Part shown: one piece after another, positions 49,282 through 57,823 of the stretch | Layout: each line of letters starts with the position of its first letter | How positions within the stretch are numbered: the stretch's first letter is position 1 | From: Providencia stuartii | GTDB lineage: Bacteria > Pseudomonadota > Gammaproteobacteria > Enterobacterales > Enterobacteriaceae | DNA: 64,000 nucleotides | Direction of reading: 5' to 3' | Assembly (NCBI GenBank): GCA_900455155.1 | Contig: UGUC01000002.1 | Span: 496,001-560,000, forward strand | Position numbers and translations under genes: made by a program | The notes under the pieces: model-generated | What the model was told of the DNA's origin: nothing | What the model saw: the letters and a program-made list of their open reading frames with translations, nothing else | Databases searched by the model: none

Positions 49282-49812
49282 ATGAATATTAAACGTAATA
49301 TGAGCTTTGCCTTTGGCTTATGGTTTTTGGGGGTCACTGCCACTTTTTCTGCAAATGTGGAATTTGATGGCACGCTAATTGAAGATGCTTGTGACGTTTA
49401 TCCTGGCGACGAATCGATTGAATTAGATTTCGGTACGATAGTGGATAAATACCTGTATCTGAATACTCAAACAAATAGCCAGCCTTTTACCATTCGCTTA
49501 ATCAATTGCGATTTAGCATTAGGCCATGAAGTGAAAGTCACATTTATGGGCGCAGAAAGTTTGGCTTTACCTGGTTTATTAGCGTTAGATGCTGGAAGCC
49601 AAGCAACAGGTGTGGCGGTTGGTATTGAAAGTATTTCCGGTACGGCAATCAAAATTAATAGTGGCAGTTATACCCAAGGGTTGTATACCGGAAATAATAA
49701 TGACCTACGATTTCAAGCGTATGTGAGAGCTGAGCCAGTTGCATTGCAAAATAAATCAATTGTGCTTGGTTCATGGGCTGCGAGTGCCACGTTCAAATTA
49801 GATTATGAGTAA
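49282..49812 (+). CDS. Minor fimbrial subunit
   Basis: 176 aa. Signal peptide MNIKRNMSFAFGLWFLGVTA ends FSAN. Pilin features: VEFDGTLIEDACDVYPGDES, second Cys in LINCDLALGH, C-terminus ATFKLDYE. It resembles the major pilin and MrpB-like subunit more than the three tip genes before it. AGGAGG lies 14 bases before the ATG, longer than usual. Confidence 0.84.
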   Translation: MNIKRNMSFAFGLWFLGVTATFSANVEFDGTLIEDACDVYPGDESIELDFGTIVDKYLYLNTQTNSQPFTIRLINCDLALGHEVKVTFMGAESLALPGLLALDAGSQATGVAVGIESISGTAIKINSGSYTQGLYTGNNNDLRFQAYVRAEPVALQNKSIVLGSWAASATFKLDYE

Positions 49813-49818
49813 ATCATT

Positions 49819-50685
49819 ATGTATGCGAAAAAAGCAAAAATATACGGAATGTTAAATACAAGCCGTTTGAGTATTTTATTATTAATCATCGCATTAGCGT
49901 CTCTATTTCCTTCTCGCCCTGCCAATGCGATTGCGTATGTAATGCCTGTGAGTATGACCTCTGGAGCTTGGCCTCGTGTTGCGATGGACATTCTTTCTTG
50001 GAGTGAAGCAAGTGGTGTTACTAACCCTTGTTATGGATCAACCGAATGTTGGGTAGGCCCTGATGTTCTGTATGCATCTGGTGCGCCGTCGTTGAGTGGA
50101 TCTTGCTTGGATTATGGTAACTGCATTCGAATTAACCAGTATCGAACAGCGGAAGAAGTCGCAGCGGCTTTTCGTAGCGCAAAAGGAATTCCTTATCGTG
50201 CATCGTTTGTCATTGATAGCCCAAATGCAACTTGTATTGGATTATTCTATGTTAACCATAAACCAACCCCAGGCGTTAGGAATGCAATCCAGTGGCCAGG
50301 TAGCGTATGTGGTAAAATCCCACCTACAAATCAAACATGTAGTATTTCTTTGCCTGCTTTTGTTAATCACGGGGCTCTCAGTAACACAAGTTTGAATGGT
50401 AAAACAAACTCAGTTTCTGGCAATATCACTTGTACACAGGCTACAAATATCAATTTATTTGCTCGTTCAACCACGGGTGAGCGTTATGTATATTTAAATT
50501 CGACTTCTAACTTTTATTCAAATCCATTAATTAACAATCAAAATGGCTGGAATGGCGTGAACATGAACATTTCTGGAAATAATGCGGCGAATTCATTTAC
50601 ATTCACTTCTGAATTACATGCATCAGGAACGGTAACACCTGGGTATTACACTGGAAATGCAGTCGTCATTATTGCATTTAATTAG
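49819..50685 (+). CDS. Tip adhesin-like protein (MrpH position)
   Basis: 288 aa, two domains. After a signal peptide (about 1-37, ending RPANA) an N-terminal receptor-type domain (about 38-170) has several cysteines (NPCYGSTECWVGP, GSCLDYGNCIR, NATCIGLFY). Then a pilin domain (about 175-288) begins NQTCSISLPAFVNHG and ends NAVVIIAFN. This layout is that of two-domain adhesins such as MrpH. Receptor unknown. Last structural gene. No clear match to the zinc-binding histidines of MrpH could be assigned. Confidence 0.85.
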   Translation: MYAKKAKIYGMLNTSRLSILLLIIALASLFPSRPANAIAYVMPVSMTSGAWPRVAMDILSWSEASGVTNPCYGSTECWVGPDVLYASGAPSLSGSCLDYGNCIRINQYRTAEEVAAAFRSAKGIPYRASFVIDSPNATCIGLFYVNHKPTPGVRNAIQWPGSVCGKIPPTNQTCSISLPAFVNHGALSNTSLNGKTNSVSGNITCTQATNINLFARSTTGERYVYLNSTSNFYSNPLINNQNGWNGVNMNISGNNAANSFTFTSELHASGTVTPGYYTGNAVVIIAFN

Positions 50686-50768
50686 TTAATCAAAACCTTC
50701 GAACCCAATTCACTGACTTGATAGTTGAGCTTTACTGGTAGTTATGGGGGTATTGTTCTTTTTATTGT

Positions 50769-50936
50769 ATGAGTGCAGATCAATTGAAATTACTGGCTTA
50801 TTTAGAAGCTCGTAATTGCGCTTTCCTTGATATAGATACACCCTCAGTACAAAGAAAGGATCAATTGACTGAATTGGCACAACGTTTGGTTAGCTCAACG
50901 TTTGGAGGAGAATTAACGAACCACCTGCTAAACTAA
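50769..50936 (+). CDS. Small unknown protein after the fimbrial operon
   Basis: 55 aa beginning MSADQLKLLAYLEARNCAFL and ending ELTNHLLN. Soluble, helical, no signal peptide. Not recognised. The composition looks like coding sequence, but the ribosome-binding site is poor: GGGGG lies about 18 bases upstream. May be a small gene or the remnant of a longer one. Confidence 0.45.
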   Translation: MSADQLKLLAYLEARNCAFLDIDTPSVQRKDQLTELAQRLVSSTFGGELTNHLLN

Positions 50937-50984
50937 TAATTCTTTGCCATTGGTTGAGGAGTTCGTAGAGTTTTCGGACTCCAT

Positions 50985-51010
50985 AAAAAAGGGTAGCTAT
51001 TTAGCTACCC
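50985..51010 (-). terminator. Terminator of a truncated minus-strand gene
   Basis: Perfect 8-bp stem GGGTAGCT / AGCTACCC with a 4-nt loop, followed on the minus strand by TTTTTTA. The stem overlaps the stop codon of the broken frame at 50997. Confidence 0.8.
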
Positions 51011-51107
51011 AATTCGGCCAGTTCTTTAACTCAATGCCACGGCTTTGTAATTCTTTTCTGATTATATGCTTAATCCAAGCCGATACAGACGATGTCCACT
51101 CCCTACT
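50997..51107 (-). pseudogene. C-terminal fragment of an unknown protein
   Basis: An open frame reading SREWTSSVSAWIKHIIRKEL, then QSRGIELKNWPNWVAK and a stop inside a good terminator. It lacks a start and its upstream side joins an insertion-sequence end. Family not recognised. It looks like the 3' end of a real gene cut by an insertion or deletion. Confidence 0.5.
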
Positions 51108-51130
51108 AATTGAGACACACCCATTTAGAA

Positions 51131-51244
51131 TTTTCTAGTTGCTGACAATTTGCGTTTCAGTAAAACGAACGTTTTCATAACGGCTTCTGTAATTTTTGGG
51201 CAGAAACTCTAATTATAGCTATCTTATTTTAGGGGAAGTGGACA
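51131..51244 (-). mobile_element. Insertion-sequence end with start of a transposase orfA
   Basis: The minus strand starts with TGTCCACTTCCCCTAAAAT (51244 leftwards), an IS3-family-like end. It then has an open frame whose alternative reading RYENVRFTETQIVSN matches the usual OrfA start pattern RFTE-QIVSILK. The frame is broken after about 15 codons and the rest is gone. Confidence 0.6.
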
Positions 51245-51293
51245 GTTGAGATATCGTTTTTTAAAAAGTAATAACTAAAAAATGCCAGACGCG

Positions 51294-51698
51294 TTACTTA
51301 AAAAAATCATGAACAGTATCATTCCATTCGTGTCCTAAAATAGACCATTTATGATTTGTTGGTGGCGGAAAACCACTACGACAATACCCATTTTTAGTCT
51401 CAAAATTAAATATACCATGTGGGTAATTATTAATTAACAGAACGCACTTAAGACTATCTTCTGACCAGCCAATTTTGACATCAGATGGAATGTTTCTATC
51501 TGAAATATCCTCTACATTGTAAATATGGAGGGCGTCCTGAATTGGGTTGCCTTCAGCAGATTCATCTAGCGCATAGAAGTATCCTGTTTCTCCATCATCT
51601 TCAAATACAGCTGCAAATGTACCTTCAGGGGCCAAGCTTTCGATTACTTTTTCCTGCCCCACGATAATTTGCTCTTGAGCTGTAACTAGTATTGTCAT
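51294..51698 (-). CDS. DUF2251 family protein
   Basis: 134 aa. AAGGAA lies 8 bases before the ATG. The sequence MTILVTAQEQIIVGQEKVIE, then GTFAAVFEDDGETGYFYALD, NPIQDALHIYNV and KIGWSEDSLKCVLLINNYPH, matches what is known of DUF2251, small acidic cytoplasmic proteins of unknown function sometimes found near toxins. It lies just upstream, in the same direction, of an insertion-sequence end and the truncated gene, so it may once have been part of a pair. Function not claimed. Confidence 0.8.
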   Translation of the reverse strand: MTILVTAQEQIIVGQEKVIESLAPEGTFAAVFEDDGETGYFYALDESAEGNPIQDALHIYNVEDISDRNIPSDVKIGWSEDSLKCVLLINNYPHGIFNFETKNGYCRSGFPPPTNHKWSILGHEWNDTVHDFFK

Positions 51699-51982
51699 AT
51701 GCGGTTCCTTAATTTATGCACCTGTAAAGTAAAAAAACTGTCAAAACTCAGTATAGAAAAAGCTCTTCATATGTAAAAATATTTATCTTACAATCCTACA
51801 TATGTATAAATGCGCTAGTCTTAGTGGTGGCAGTTTTTGTTAGGGATTCATTTTATTATAATCGCTCAAATCTATTAATACCTGAATTTAATTGGTAATG
51901 AGTGGAAATGCCTATGGCTGTTTCTCCATTAGTGCAAAACGTTATCGACGGTTTACTTGGACGATAATTGTGATGTGCTTGA

Positions 51983-52870
51983 TTAAATACTAATTATTTT
52001 TGTACCAATCATCGTGGCTTGCCCTCCAACTCTAACACGACGAATCGCCTGTGCTTGTCTATCAATCGTCACTTGGATCATCGAAGAACAGCCCATTGCT
52101 CGCCCTTGCTCTAACAGAAAGTGAGTTTCATTAGGTAAAACATGATTGACCAAATAGCACCCTAGCGCGCCGCTGGCACTGCCAGTTGCCGATTCTTCAT
52201 CTATGCCATATAGAGGGGCAAAATTTCGGCAGTGGGCCGTGATGGGGGCATGGTGGCTCAGCTCAAAGACATGGAAACCGATAGTACCGAATTCACGACT
52301 TAAGTTTGCGATAGCGTCATGATCGGGGTGCAGAATATCTAATTGGCCAGCCTGCACGGGAATGATGATATCAGGCAAACCTGTTGAAATGATTTCAATG
52401 GGAAAGCCAGTTCCTGTAATAGCCTCGGGCCGTATACCGATGGCAGCGGCGATATCTTCAACATCAGGCCCATGCCGCGTGATAGGTAAAGCTTGATCCA
52501 TGACGATACTGTCAGGACTGACGGTTACGTTTAGAATACCAGCTTTGGTTTTTTGTGTATAAGAGCCTGGTGTAAGCAAATTAAGTGAGGCTAGAGTGAA
52601 AAAAACGGCTAGTGTTGCATGCCCGCAAAAATCGACTTCCCCTTCCGATGTGAAAAAATCCACTTCAAAATCCGTCTCCTCGCCAGTATAGACAAATGCA
52701 GTCTCGGAAAAACCAACTTGACGTGCGATAGCTATTTTTTGTGCAATGCTTAGGTTTGGGGGATTGAGAACCACCCCAGCAGGATTACCGCCAGAATTAT
52801 TCTGGGTAAATGAGTTCACAAGGTATACCTTGACGCCGTGCTCAACCGAGTATGTTGCCTCGTTTTGCAT
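51983..52870 (-). CDS. PhzF family isomerase/epimerase
   Basis: 295 aa, intact. Diaminopimelate-epimerase-like fold of two halves. PhzF features: VYLVNSFTQNNSGGNPAGVVL at the start, the catalytic Glu in GFSETAFVYT, DFCGHATLAVFFTL, and DEESATGSASGALGCYL. Members isomerise small acids; most genomic copies, outside phenazine operons, have unknown substrates. No phenazine genes are nearby. Single gene with AGGAG before the ATG. Confidence 0.92.
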   Translation of the reverse strand: MQNEATYSVEHGVKVYLVNSFTQNNSGGNPAGVVLNPPNLSIAQKIAIARQVGFSETAFVYTGEETDFEVDFFTSEGEVDFCGHATLAVFFTLASLNLLTPGSYTQKTKAGILNVTVSPDSIVMDQALPITRHGPDVEDIAAAIGIRPEAITGTGFPIEIISTGLPDIIIPVQAGQLDILHPDHDAIANLSREFGTIGFHVFELSHHAPITAHCRNFAPLYGIDEESATGSASGALGCYLVNHVLPNETHFLLEQGRAMGCSSMIQVTIDRQAQAIRRVRVGGQATMIGTKIISI

Positions 52871-53509
52871 TAACTGCTCCTGTGTAATAAATAGGTTCTA
52901 TACGTTTTGTGTATCGTTAATAGGTTGGATATCTTCAATGTGAGGTTGGGCATGGTCGCTTTTGTGTCGTGCCTAAAACATAAAATAGATTACATAGACG
53001 TTGCGGTAGCTCGGAAAAGTACCAATATTTTCAAAGCAACCTCTGCCCCAATATACCCAGATATTTTTCAATGCCACAGACAGCTAAATGCTTTCTCTGA
53101 CCATCAAGCCTTTTATTCTTGTGACAGAAACCCTTTCTATCATCTTTTTAGGAAGAAAGCTTGTAAAAACTAAAATGCTCGGACTTGTGCAGCTAAAGTA
53201 ACATATAAAGCATCTCGATTTATGGGAGAGGTGCAATATTAGCTAGCACAACGAACGTTTAACTCAATATCAGCGTCACTCACCTCTTTCATCATATTGT
53301 TTGTCGGTATATTAATTAACATAAATGGAATTTTGCTATGAAAGAGTGGGGTAAAATCATCGATTAACTGCAATATTAAGAATAACCAGGTGGTAAAAGA
53401 TAATCGCATTTTACTGTTACTCGACAATAACTTGTTGGTCATTATTAATAAATGTAACATTCGGTATGTAAAATATTTTATTATTCTGTCCATATAGGTA
53501 TTTAGTTAA
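52871..53509. other. Intergenic stretch without a supported gene
   Basis: 639 bases. Two open frames (52907-53173 plus, 88 codons; 53239-53493 minus, 84 codons) have poor starts and no recognised features; the second has a hydrophobic stretch (MRLSFTTWLFLILQLI) that could be a signal peptide if started at 53409. Neither is called. Confidence 0.5.
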
Positions 53510-54178
53510 ATGAGAAAATTATCAGTCTTATGTGTTTGTATGGTTGCCTTATCGGGATGCGCAGTTACGGAATATAACTATACCCCTTCTTCACATAAGG
53601 TGAGCGAGCCAAAAATAGGAACTGTAAACACGATAAGTATTGGGCAACCCTTAGTAAGGGATGGAGTAATTAGTGAGATTGATGGGATCAAAGTGCTCGA
53701 TTCAACTCAGATAGATTTAGCCTATAAAGTGACGCCAGGAACCTTTAAAAAGGTAGGGGAAAGCGATAAAGGTGATTTTTATATGCCTACGAATACGAAT
53801 GATTCTGGTAGTGTGGTCGTTGAAGTTATTGGGCAACCATGGACTTCATTATTAGTAAAAAAAGAGAGTCATGAGCTATGTGTCGTCACCGAATTTAATG
53901 TCTTTATCTGTAGCGATAAGGCTAAATTTGATAAGGTGAAATTAAGTAATCCTGCAGGAAATTCCTTTGAAGAAGCATTAATTTTCAATGGGAAAAATGG
54001 TGACTCTGTAAATATAGGCTATAGGCAAATAGGTTCTAATATTGAAAACCAAGGCTTTAATAATGATATCCAGTATGATTTAAAGAAAAGTAATATTATT
54101 TCATACAAAGGCGCAAAAATTAAAGTGCTTGATAGCTCAGAACAATCAATAACATATGAAGTATTAAGTCATTTTTAG
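53510..54178 (+). CDS. Putative lipoprotein, unknown function
   Basis: 222 aa. N-terminus MRKLSVLCVCMVALSGC has a lipobox LSGC; residue +2 is Ala, which suggests outer-membrane sorting. The rest is soluble, beta-rich and polar (KIGTVNTISIGQPLVRDGVI, DLAYKVTPGTFKKVGESD). Two further cysteines (HELCVVTEFNVFICS) could form a disulfide. No family recognised. A short hairpin AGCCCGT / ACGGGCT follows at about 54200-54220. Confidence 0.82.
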   Translation: MRKLSVLCVCMVALSGCAVTEYNYTPSSHKVSEPKIGTVNTISIGQPLVRDGVISEIDGIKVLDSTQIDLAYKVTPGTFKKVGESDKGDFYMPTNTNDSGSVVVEVIGQPWTSLLVKKESHELCVVTEFNVFICSDKAKFDKVKLSNPAGNSFEEALIFNGKNGDSVNIGYRQIGSNIENQGFNNDIQYDLKKSNIISYKGAKIKVLDSSEQSITYEVLSHF

Positions 54179-54318
54179 CGTCAAGTTATTTTCGTCAAAC
54201 AGCCCGTACAACGGGCTTATTGGCATATATCTTCTTTAATGCTGTCTCAATGAAAGGCTACTTGCTAAATCATAGAACTTGTCATAATTTTTGATAGATT
54301 AAAACTAGGGGGATCGAT

Positions 54319-54435
54319 ATGAAAAAAGTGATAGACAAATTATTCGTGGTCGCTACATTTTTGATTGTTGCTTTATCCTTTATTTTTGCTAACGGTCTAC
54401 CGTTTGATCCTACTGAAAAAAGCGAGCAAAAATAA
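54319..54435 (+). CDS. Small single-span membrane protein
   Basis: 38 aa: MKKVIDKLFVVATFLIVALS, then FIFANGLPFDPTEKSEQK. One hydrophobic segment (about 8-25) with basic residues before it, so the N-terminus probably stays inside. AGGGGGA lies 6-12 bases before the ATG, a strong ribosome-binding site. Not recognised as a known small protein. A weak hairpin (AAGGTCACT / AGTGGCCTT) follows at 54455-54479. Confidence 0.62.
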   Translation: MKKVIDKLFVVATFLIVALSFIFANGLPFDPTEKSEQK

Positions 54436-54915
54436 TTTTCAGAGAGTTTAACAAAAGGTCACTATAGTGAAGTGGCCTTATAAATCTACCACATGGGCTT
54501 CTGTTATAGGTCATGACTTGAAGTTTACAACAACAAATAGCCGTCACTTGTAGAGTATACTTATATCTTCGTGTTATCTTATAGATGATGTAAGTTTGGT
54601 GTTTTTAAACGTAATCTGATAATGACCTATGGGGCAGAGGAATAAAATCTTTCCTAGCGACTTTTTTAAACATATTAAATGAATGCCAGTCAGTAGGTTA
54701 TCTAATTGATTTTATACTCCTTTGGTCAAATAACGATAATTAAAATGTTATAGGAATGTACTGGCTCAATATGAAAGTTATCATTTATTGAAGCTAGATT
54801 ATGAAAAAATTACAGCCCACTAATGAAAGGAAGTTATGAAATACGAAATGGTGACAGTAAGTTAAATATCCTGTATTCTTGTCTAAAATTTTTAGTAAGC
54901 TGATAAGGATATTAA
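54436..54915. other. AT-rich intergenic stretch
   Basis: 480 bases. Apart from the weak hairpin at 54455-54479, nothing was recognised on either strand. Confidence 0.5.
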
Positions 54916-55368
54916 GTGAAAAAACCTATTTCATTATGGATAATTCAGATAATTATTATAATTAATATATCTTCATTTTTGTTTTATTTGTTAAAAAACA
55001 CATCTTTTTTATTTGTTGTTTACAAGATGAACATTCCTCTTTACTTGAAAATTGAAACTTACTTCTTTAACGCAATCATGTTATTAGTATTAGTCATTCA
55101 AGTTGCTGCTTTGTATTTATCATTTAAAAGAAATCGGTTAGCCAGAATATTTACCTTATTAGGATGGTTTTGTTTTCTTATTTCATTCTTATATTCTAAT
55201 TTTAGTGGTGGGTGGGCCAGCATCCCAGAAGGTCCTATTCGTTATGATAGTGATCTTGAAAGGTTGGGGGCACTTTGGGGGAAGTATGAGGAAACTGCAT
55301 TATGTTTGCTGTTAACTGCATTTTTGTGTTTTTCAAAAAAAATGAAACAGTATTTTCAATTTAACTAG
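54916..55368 (+). CDS. Four-helix inner-membrane protein, unknown
   Basis: 150 aa from GTG 54916, with AAGGA 9 bases upstream. Four hydrophobic segments: about 7-24, 48-69, 78-97 and 128-143. The loop FSGGWASIPEGPIRYDSDLE between the third and fourth is probably periplasmic. C-terminus is basic (KKMKQYFQFN). Very AT-rich, as are its neighbours. No family recognised. Confidence 0.7.
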   Translation: MKKPISLWIIQIIIIINISSFLFYLLKNTSFLFVVYKMNIPLYLKIETYFFNAIMLLVLVIQVAALYLSFKRNRLARIFTLLGWFCFLISFLYSNFSGGWASIPEGPIRYDSDLERLGALWGKYEETALCLLLTAFLCFSKKMKQYFQFN

Positions 55369-55534
55369 TTCCTTCTTATTTTCTTAAGAAACAACCTTAA
55401 TTTAAGGTCTTAATGATAGATGTGTTGATAGAGTTGGTGTTTTATGTTGTTGAAAAAACAGTACATTTATATGTTGATTTAGAGATGGCGTATGGTACTT
55501 CCACATGCGTAAATAAAGATGAATAAATGTATAT

Positions 55535-55915
55535 TCACTGCAAATTTTCTAATTCGGCAATTCTATCTATAACAGGTGTTGTGACATTATTCGCATATTC
55601 AAAAGTGTCGAGATAAATAATGTTTTTTCTGTCGAATCCTTTTCTATAAAACATGTATTTCAAACCTGGGGCGCAGACCAGAAGTCTAGCACCTTGTTCA
55701 ATAAGTTTTTTTATATCTGATTCGGTGTCATCTCGGTAAACATGCCAGTCTAAATTTTTCTGTGCTATCGCTTTTTGTAGGGCTAATATATAGTTATCTT
55801 CGGTATATAAATTAAACAAAGCGCCGAAAATACCGGAACCTGTTACCCCTTGTATAGGGTTTCTGCCAAGTATAGGGCTAGGCATATAGATAAAGTATAT
55901 TTTTTTCTTTTCCAT
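55535..55915 (-). CDS. Conserved-looking hypothetical protein, Rossmann-like
   Basis: 126 aa. Starts MEKKKIYFIYMPSPILGRNP. Alternating hydrophobic strands (KIYFIYMP, ARLLVCAPG, NIIYLDT) and helices suggest an alpha/beta fold like response-receiver or PTS IIB domains. The segment GVTGSGIFGALFNLYTEDNY looks conserved. No catalytic motif was identified and the family was not recognised. Monocistronic. Confidence 0.65.
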   Translation of the reverse strand: MEKKKIYFIYMPSPILGRNPIQGVTGSGIFGALFNLYTEDNYILALQKAIAQKNLDWHVYRDDTESDIKKLIEQGARLLVCAPGLKYMFYRKGFDRKNIIYLDTFEYANNVTTPVIDRIAELENLQ

Positions 55916-56880
55916 CTTTTGCCTTGTCGAATTATCAATATCGTAATATATAAACGTACCACACTGACTAGGAACATTGATATAAATTTATGCTAGTTTC
56001 AACCCCTACTGATGGATTGAAATAACTGTTTTTGACCTTTGCTTGTAAAACATCACCTCTATAGCTAAAGAGGGGATACATAAGCGCTCAAGACGTGTCC
56101 TCGGTGTACTCTTCATCTATGAACGTCGGGTGGCGCCATATTGCCATATAAAGAGGTGAATAGTGTTATGGCAATTTCTTCACATTTAGGTACCTAATCT
56201 TCTGAACTGCGCAAATCACTTCGACCATAAAAAGTACCGTATGATATAGATTGGTGTGTGATAAGACGGGGAATTGCGGAAAGGATGATTTTGTCGCTAT
56301 GCCATCATCACTCATCTCACTTTGCACATGTTCTGATGTTATCGATTTATAATGATTGTGCATTGAACATTTATGTTAATGAGTAGTAATTTTTTTATCA
56401 AATTAAATGATGAGCGATAAGCTATTTTATTACGCTTGATGGTGAGCAAATGAAAATATAGTTATTTTTACTTATATCAATATTCTGGGGTGTGAAAATT
56501 AAAACCATTTAACCTTAACAACAGTACCTGTTTCTATGCATACTATGACTTCGGATTTATAAGAGTAAAGATATTTTTACAGTGCTTGGAATATTTCGTA
56601 AGTATAATATAATTAAAAGTTATTTTTCCTAATTTAAGTGTCTTTTTGCTTAAGTTTTACTCAAATTTGCTCATCGGATGGCTCGAAAAGATGAGATAAA
56701 TCTTATTTATTTAGGTGGTTACCATTAGCATATTTAGGAGCATACATGCTATTATTACGTGTAATGTTTTTTATTAACTAACTGATTTTTATGTAAAATA
56801 TTATATTGATAATAAATTAAATTAATGATTATTGAAAATAAACCACAGCATACAAGTCGTTTAGAGGTATAAAATTAAAA
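55916..56880. other. Long AT-rich stretch without a supported gene
   Basis: 965 bases. A 65-codon minus-strand frame (56166-56363) and others are short and unsupported. A small hairpin (CCTCT / AGAGG) lies near 56055-56075. Likely decayed or regulatory sequence upstream of the gene at 56881. Confidence 0.5.
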
Positions 56881-57639
56881 ATGAGTAATAAATACCTATT
56901 GGCAATTACACCGCTAATTACTTTTTTTATCGCTTCTGAATCTTTGGCATTTCAAAAGCAACAATATAATCCTGTTGTGTTCAACATGGCACAACTCTAT
57001 GATTTTAATCCAGTTAAAGGAAATGTTAAAGAAATTAGGTCCGTCGTTTACAATAAAGACAAGTCTATTAACTATGAGTCATTGTTAAAAATTGGTCGTG
57101 ATGGCTGCATAGATAGTTTTGCTTTAAACCAAAAAAAGGACGAATACCTCAGTGGTGTACATAATTATCTCTTTGTTGAGAGAGTTAAAAATAAATTAGT
57201 TGGTAGGGATAATAATGGCCCTGTAGAAATGGAAATCGGTAATAACTGTACGATATTATCAAGAAAGGATAATAATGGAAAACTGATATATCGATATAAC
57301 AAAGAAGGGATTATTATCGGCTCTGTATTGGCAGATAATAAAACAAAGTTTAGCGAAAATAATTATAATGAGTTTAAACTACCAACAACGATAAAATATT
57401 ACAAAGATAATAAAGTAATATCTGAAACCATTATTACATATGGGAAAGATATCACTAAGCCATTTGATCTGTTAATGAAAATTCGTGTGCTAGGTCAGAC
57501 TATTCTACAAGTAGACTCTAAATGTGATTACAATAGCCAAAATATTGCACATAAGTGTCATTTTGAACTAACAATAAATGAAAATGGTCAGGACATTAAG
57601 TTAATCAAAGATAGTACGACGGAAGTGTCATTCTATTGA
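56881..57639 (+). CDS. YnfC-like periplasmic protein (UPF0257 related) without lipobox
   Basis: 252 aa. The pattern LYDFNPVKGNVKEIRSVVYN, RDGCIDSFAL and the C-terminal CDYNSQNIAHKCHFEL resemble E. coli YnfC (UPF0257 lipoprotein; FDFDPLRGPVKD, EEGCFDSLEL). YnfC is a lipoprotein; here the signal peptide (MSNKYLLAITPLITFFIASE) lacks a lipobox Cys, so the product is probably a free periplasmic protein. Function unknown. Followed by a strong hairpin terminator. Confidence 0.75.
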   Translation: MSNKYLLAITPLITFFIASESLAFQKQQYNPVVFNMAQLYDFNPVKGNVKEIRSVVYNKDKSINYESLLKIGRDGCIDSFALNQKKDEYLSGVHNYLFVERVKNKLVGRDNNGPVEMEIGNNCTILSRKDNNGKLIYRYNKEGIIIGSVLADNKTKFSENNYNEFKLPTTIKYYKDNKVISETIITYGKDITKPFDLLMKIRVLGQTILQVDSKCDYNSQNIAHKCHFELTINENGQDIKLIKDSTTEVSFY

Positions 57640-57695
57640 TAGCGAAATTTTTATAAAGGATCTTTAGTCTGTGTCCAAGAATCGCCCTCTCAGAG

Positions 57696-57735
57696 TATAA
57701 CTGGCTTTTAATTTTTAAAAGCCAGTTATAAGAGG
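57696..57735. terminator. Bidirectional hairpin terminator
   Basis: Perfect 14-bp stem TATAACTGGCTTTT / AAAAGCCAGTTATA with a 7-nt loop, extended by CCCTCT / AGAGGG. It lies between convergent genes. Confidence 0.75.
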
Positions 57736-57823
57736 GTATAAATTGTTATTTTAGCAACCTAACTTGAAATCTGGTGTTAGGCGTATCCCGTGAATGGCTA
57801 CTATGGCGTAGTCTTAAGGAAAT

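Noticed and set aside
51911..51967. Short frame MAVSPLVQNVIDGLLGR near the phzF stop
   Set aside because: Under 20 codons and without a ribosome-binding site; may be the end of a lost gene but cannot be supported.
52907..53493. Two open frames of 84-88 codons between phzF and the lipoprotein gene
   Set aside because: Poor starts, no recognisable domain and AT-rich composition.
56166..56363. 65-codon minus-strand frame
   Set aside because: No ribosome-binding site and no recognised sequence feature.
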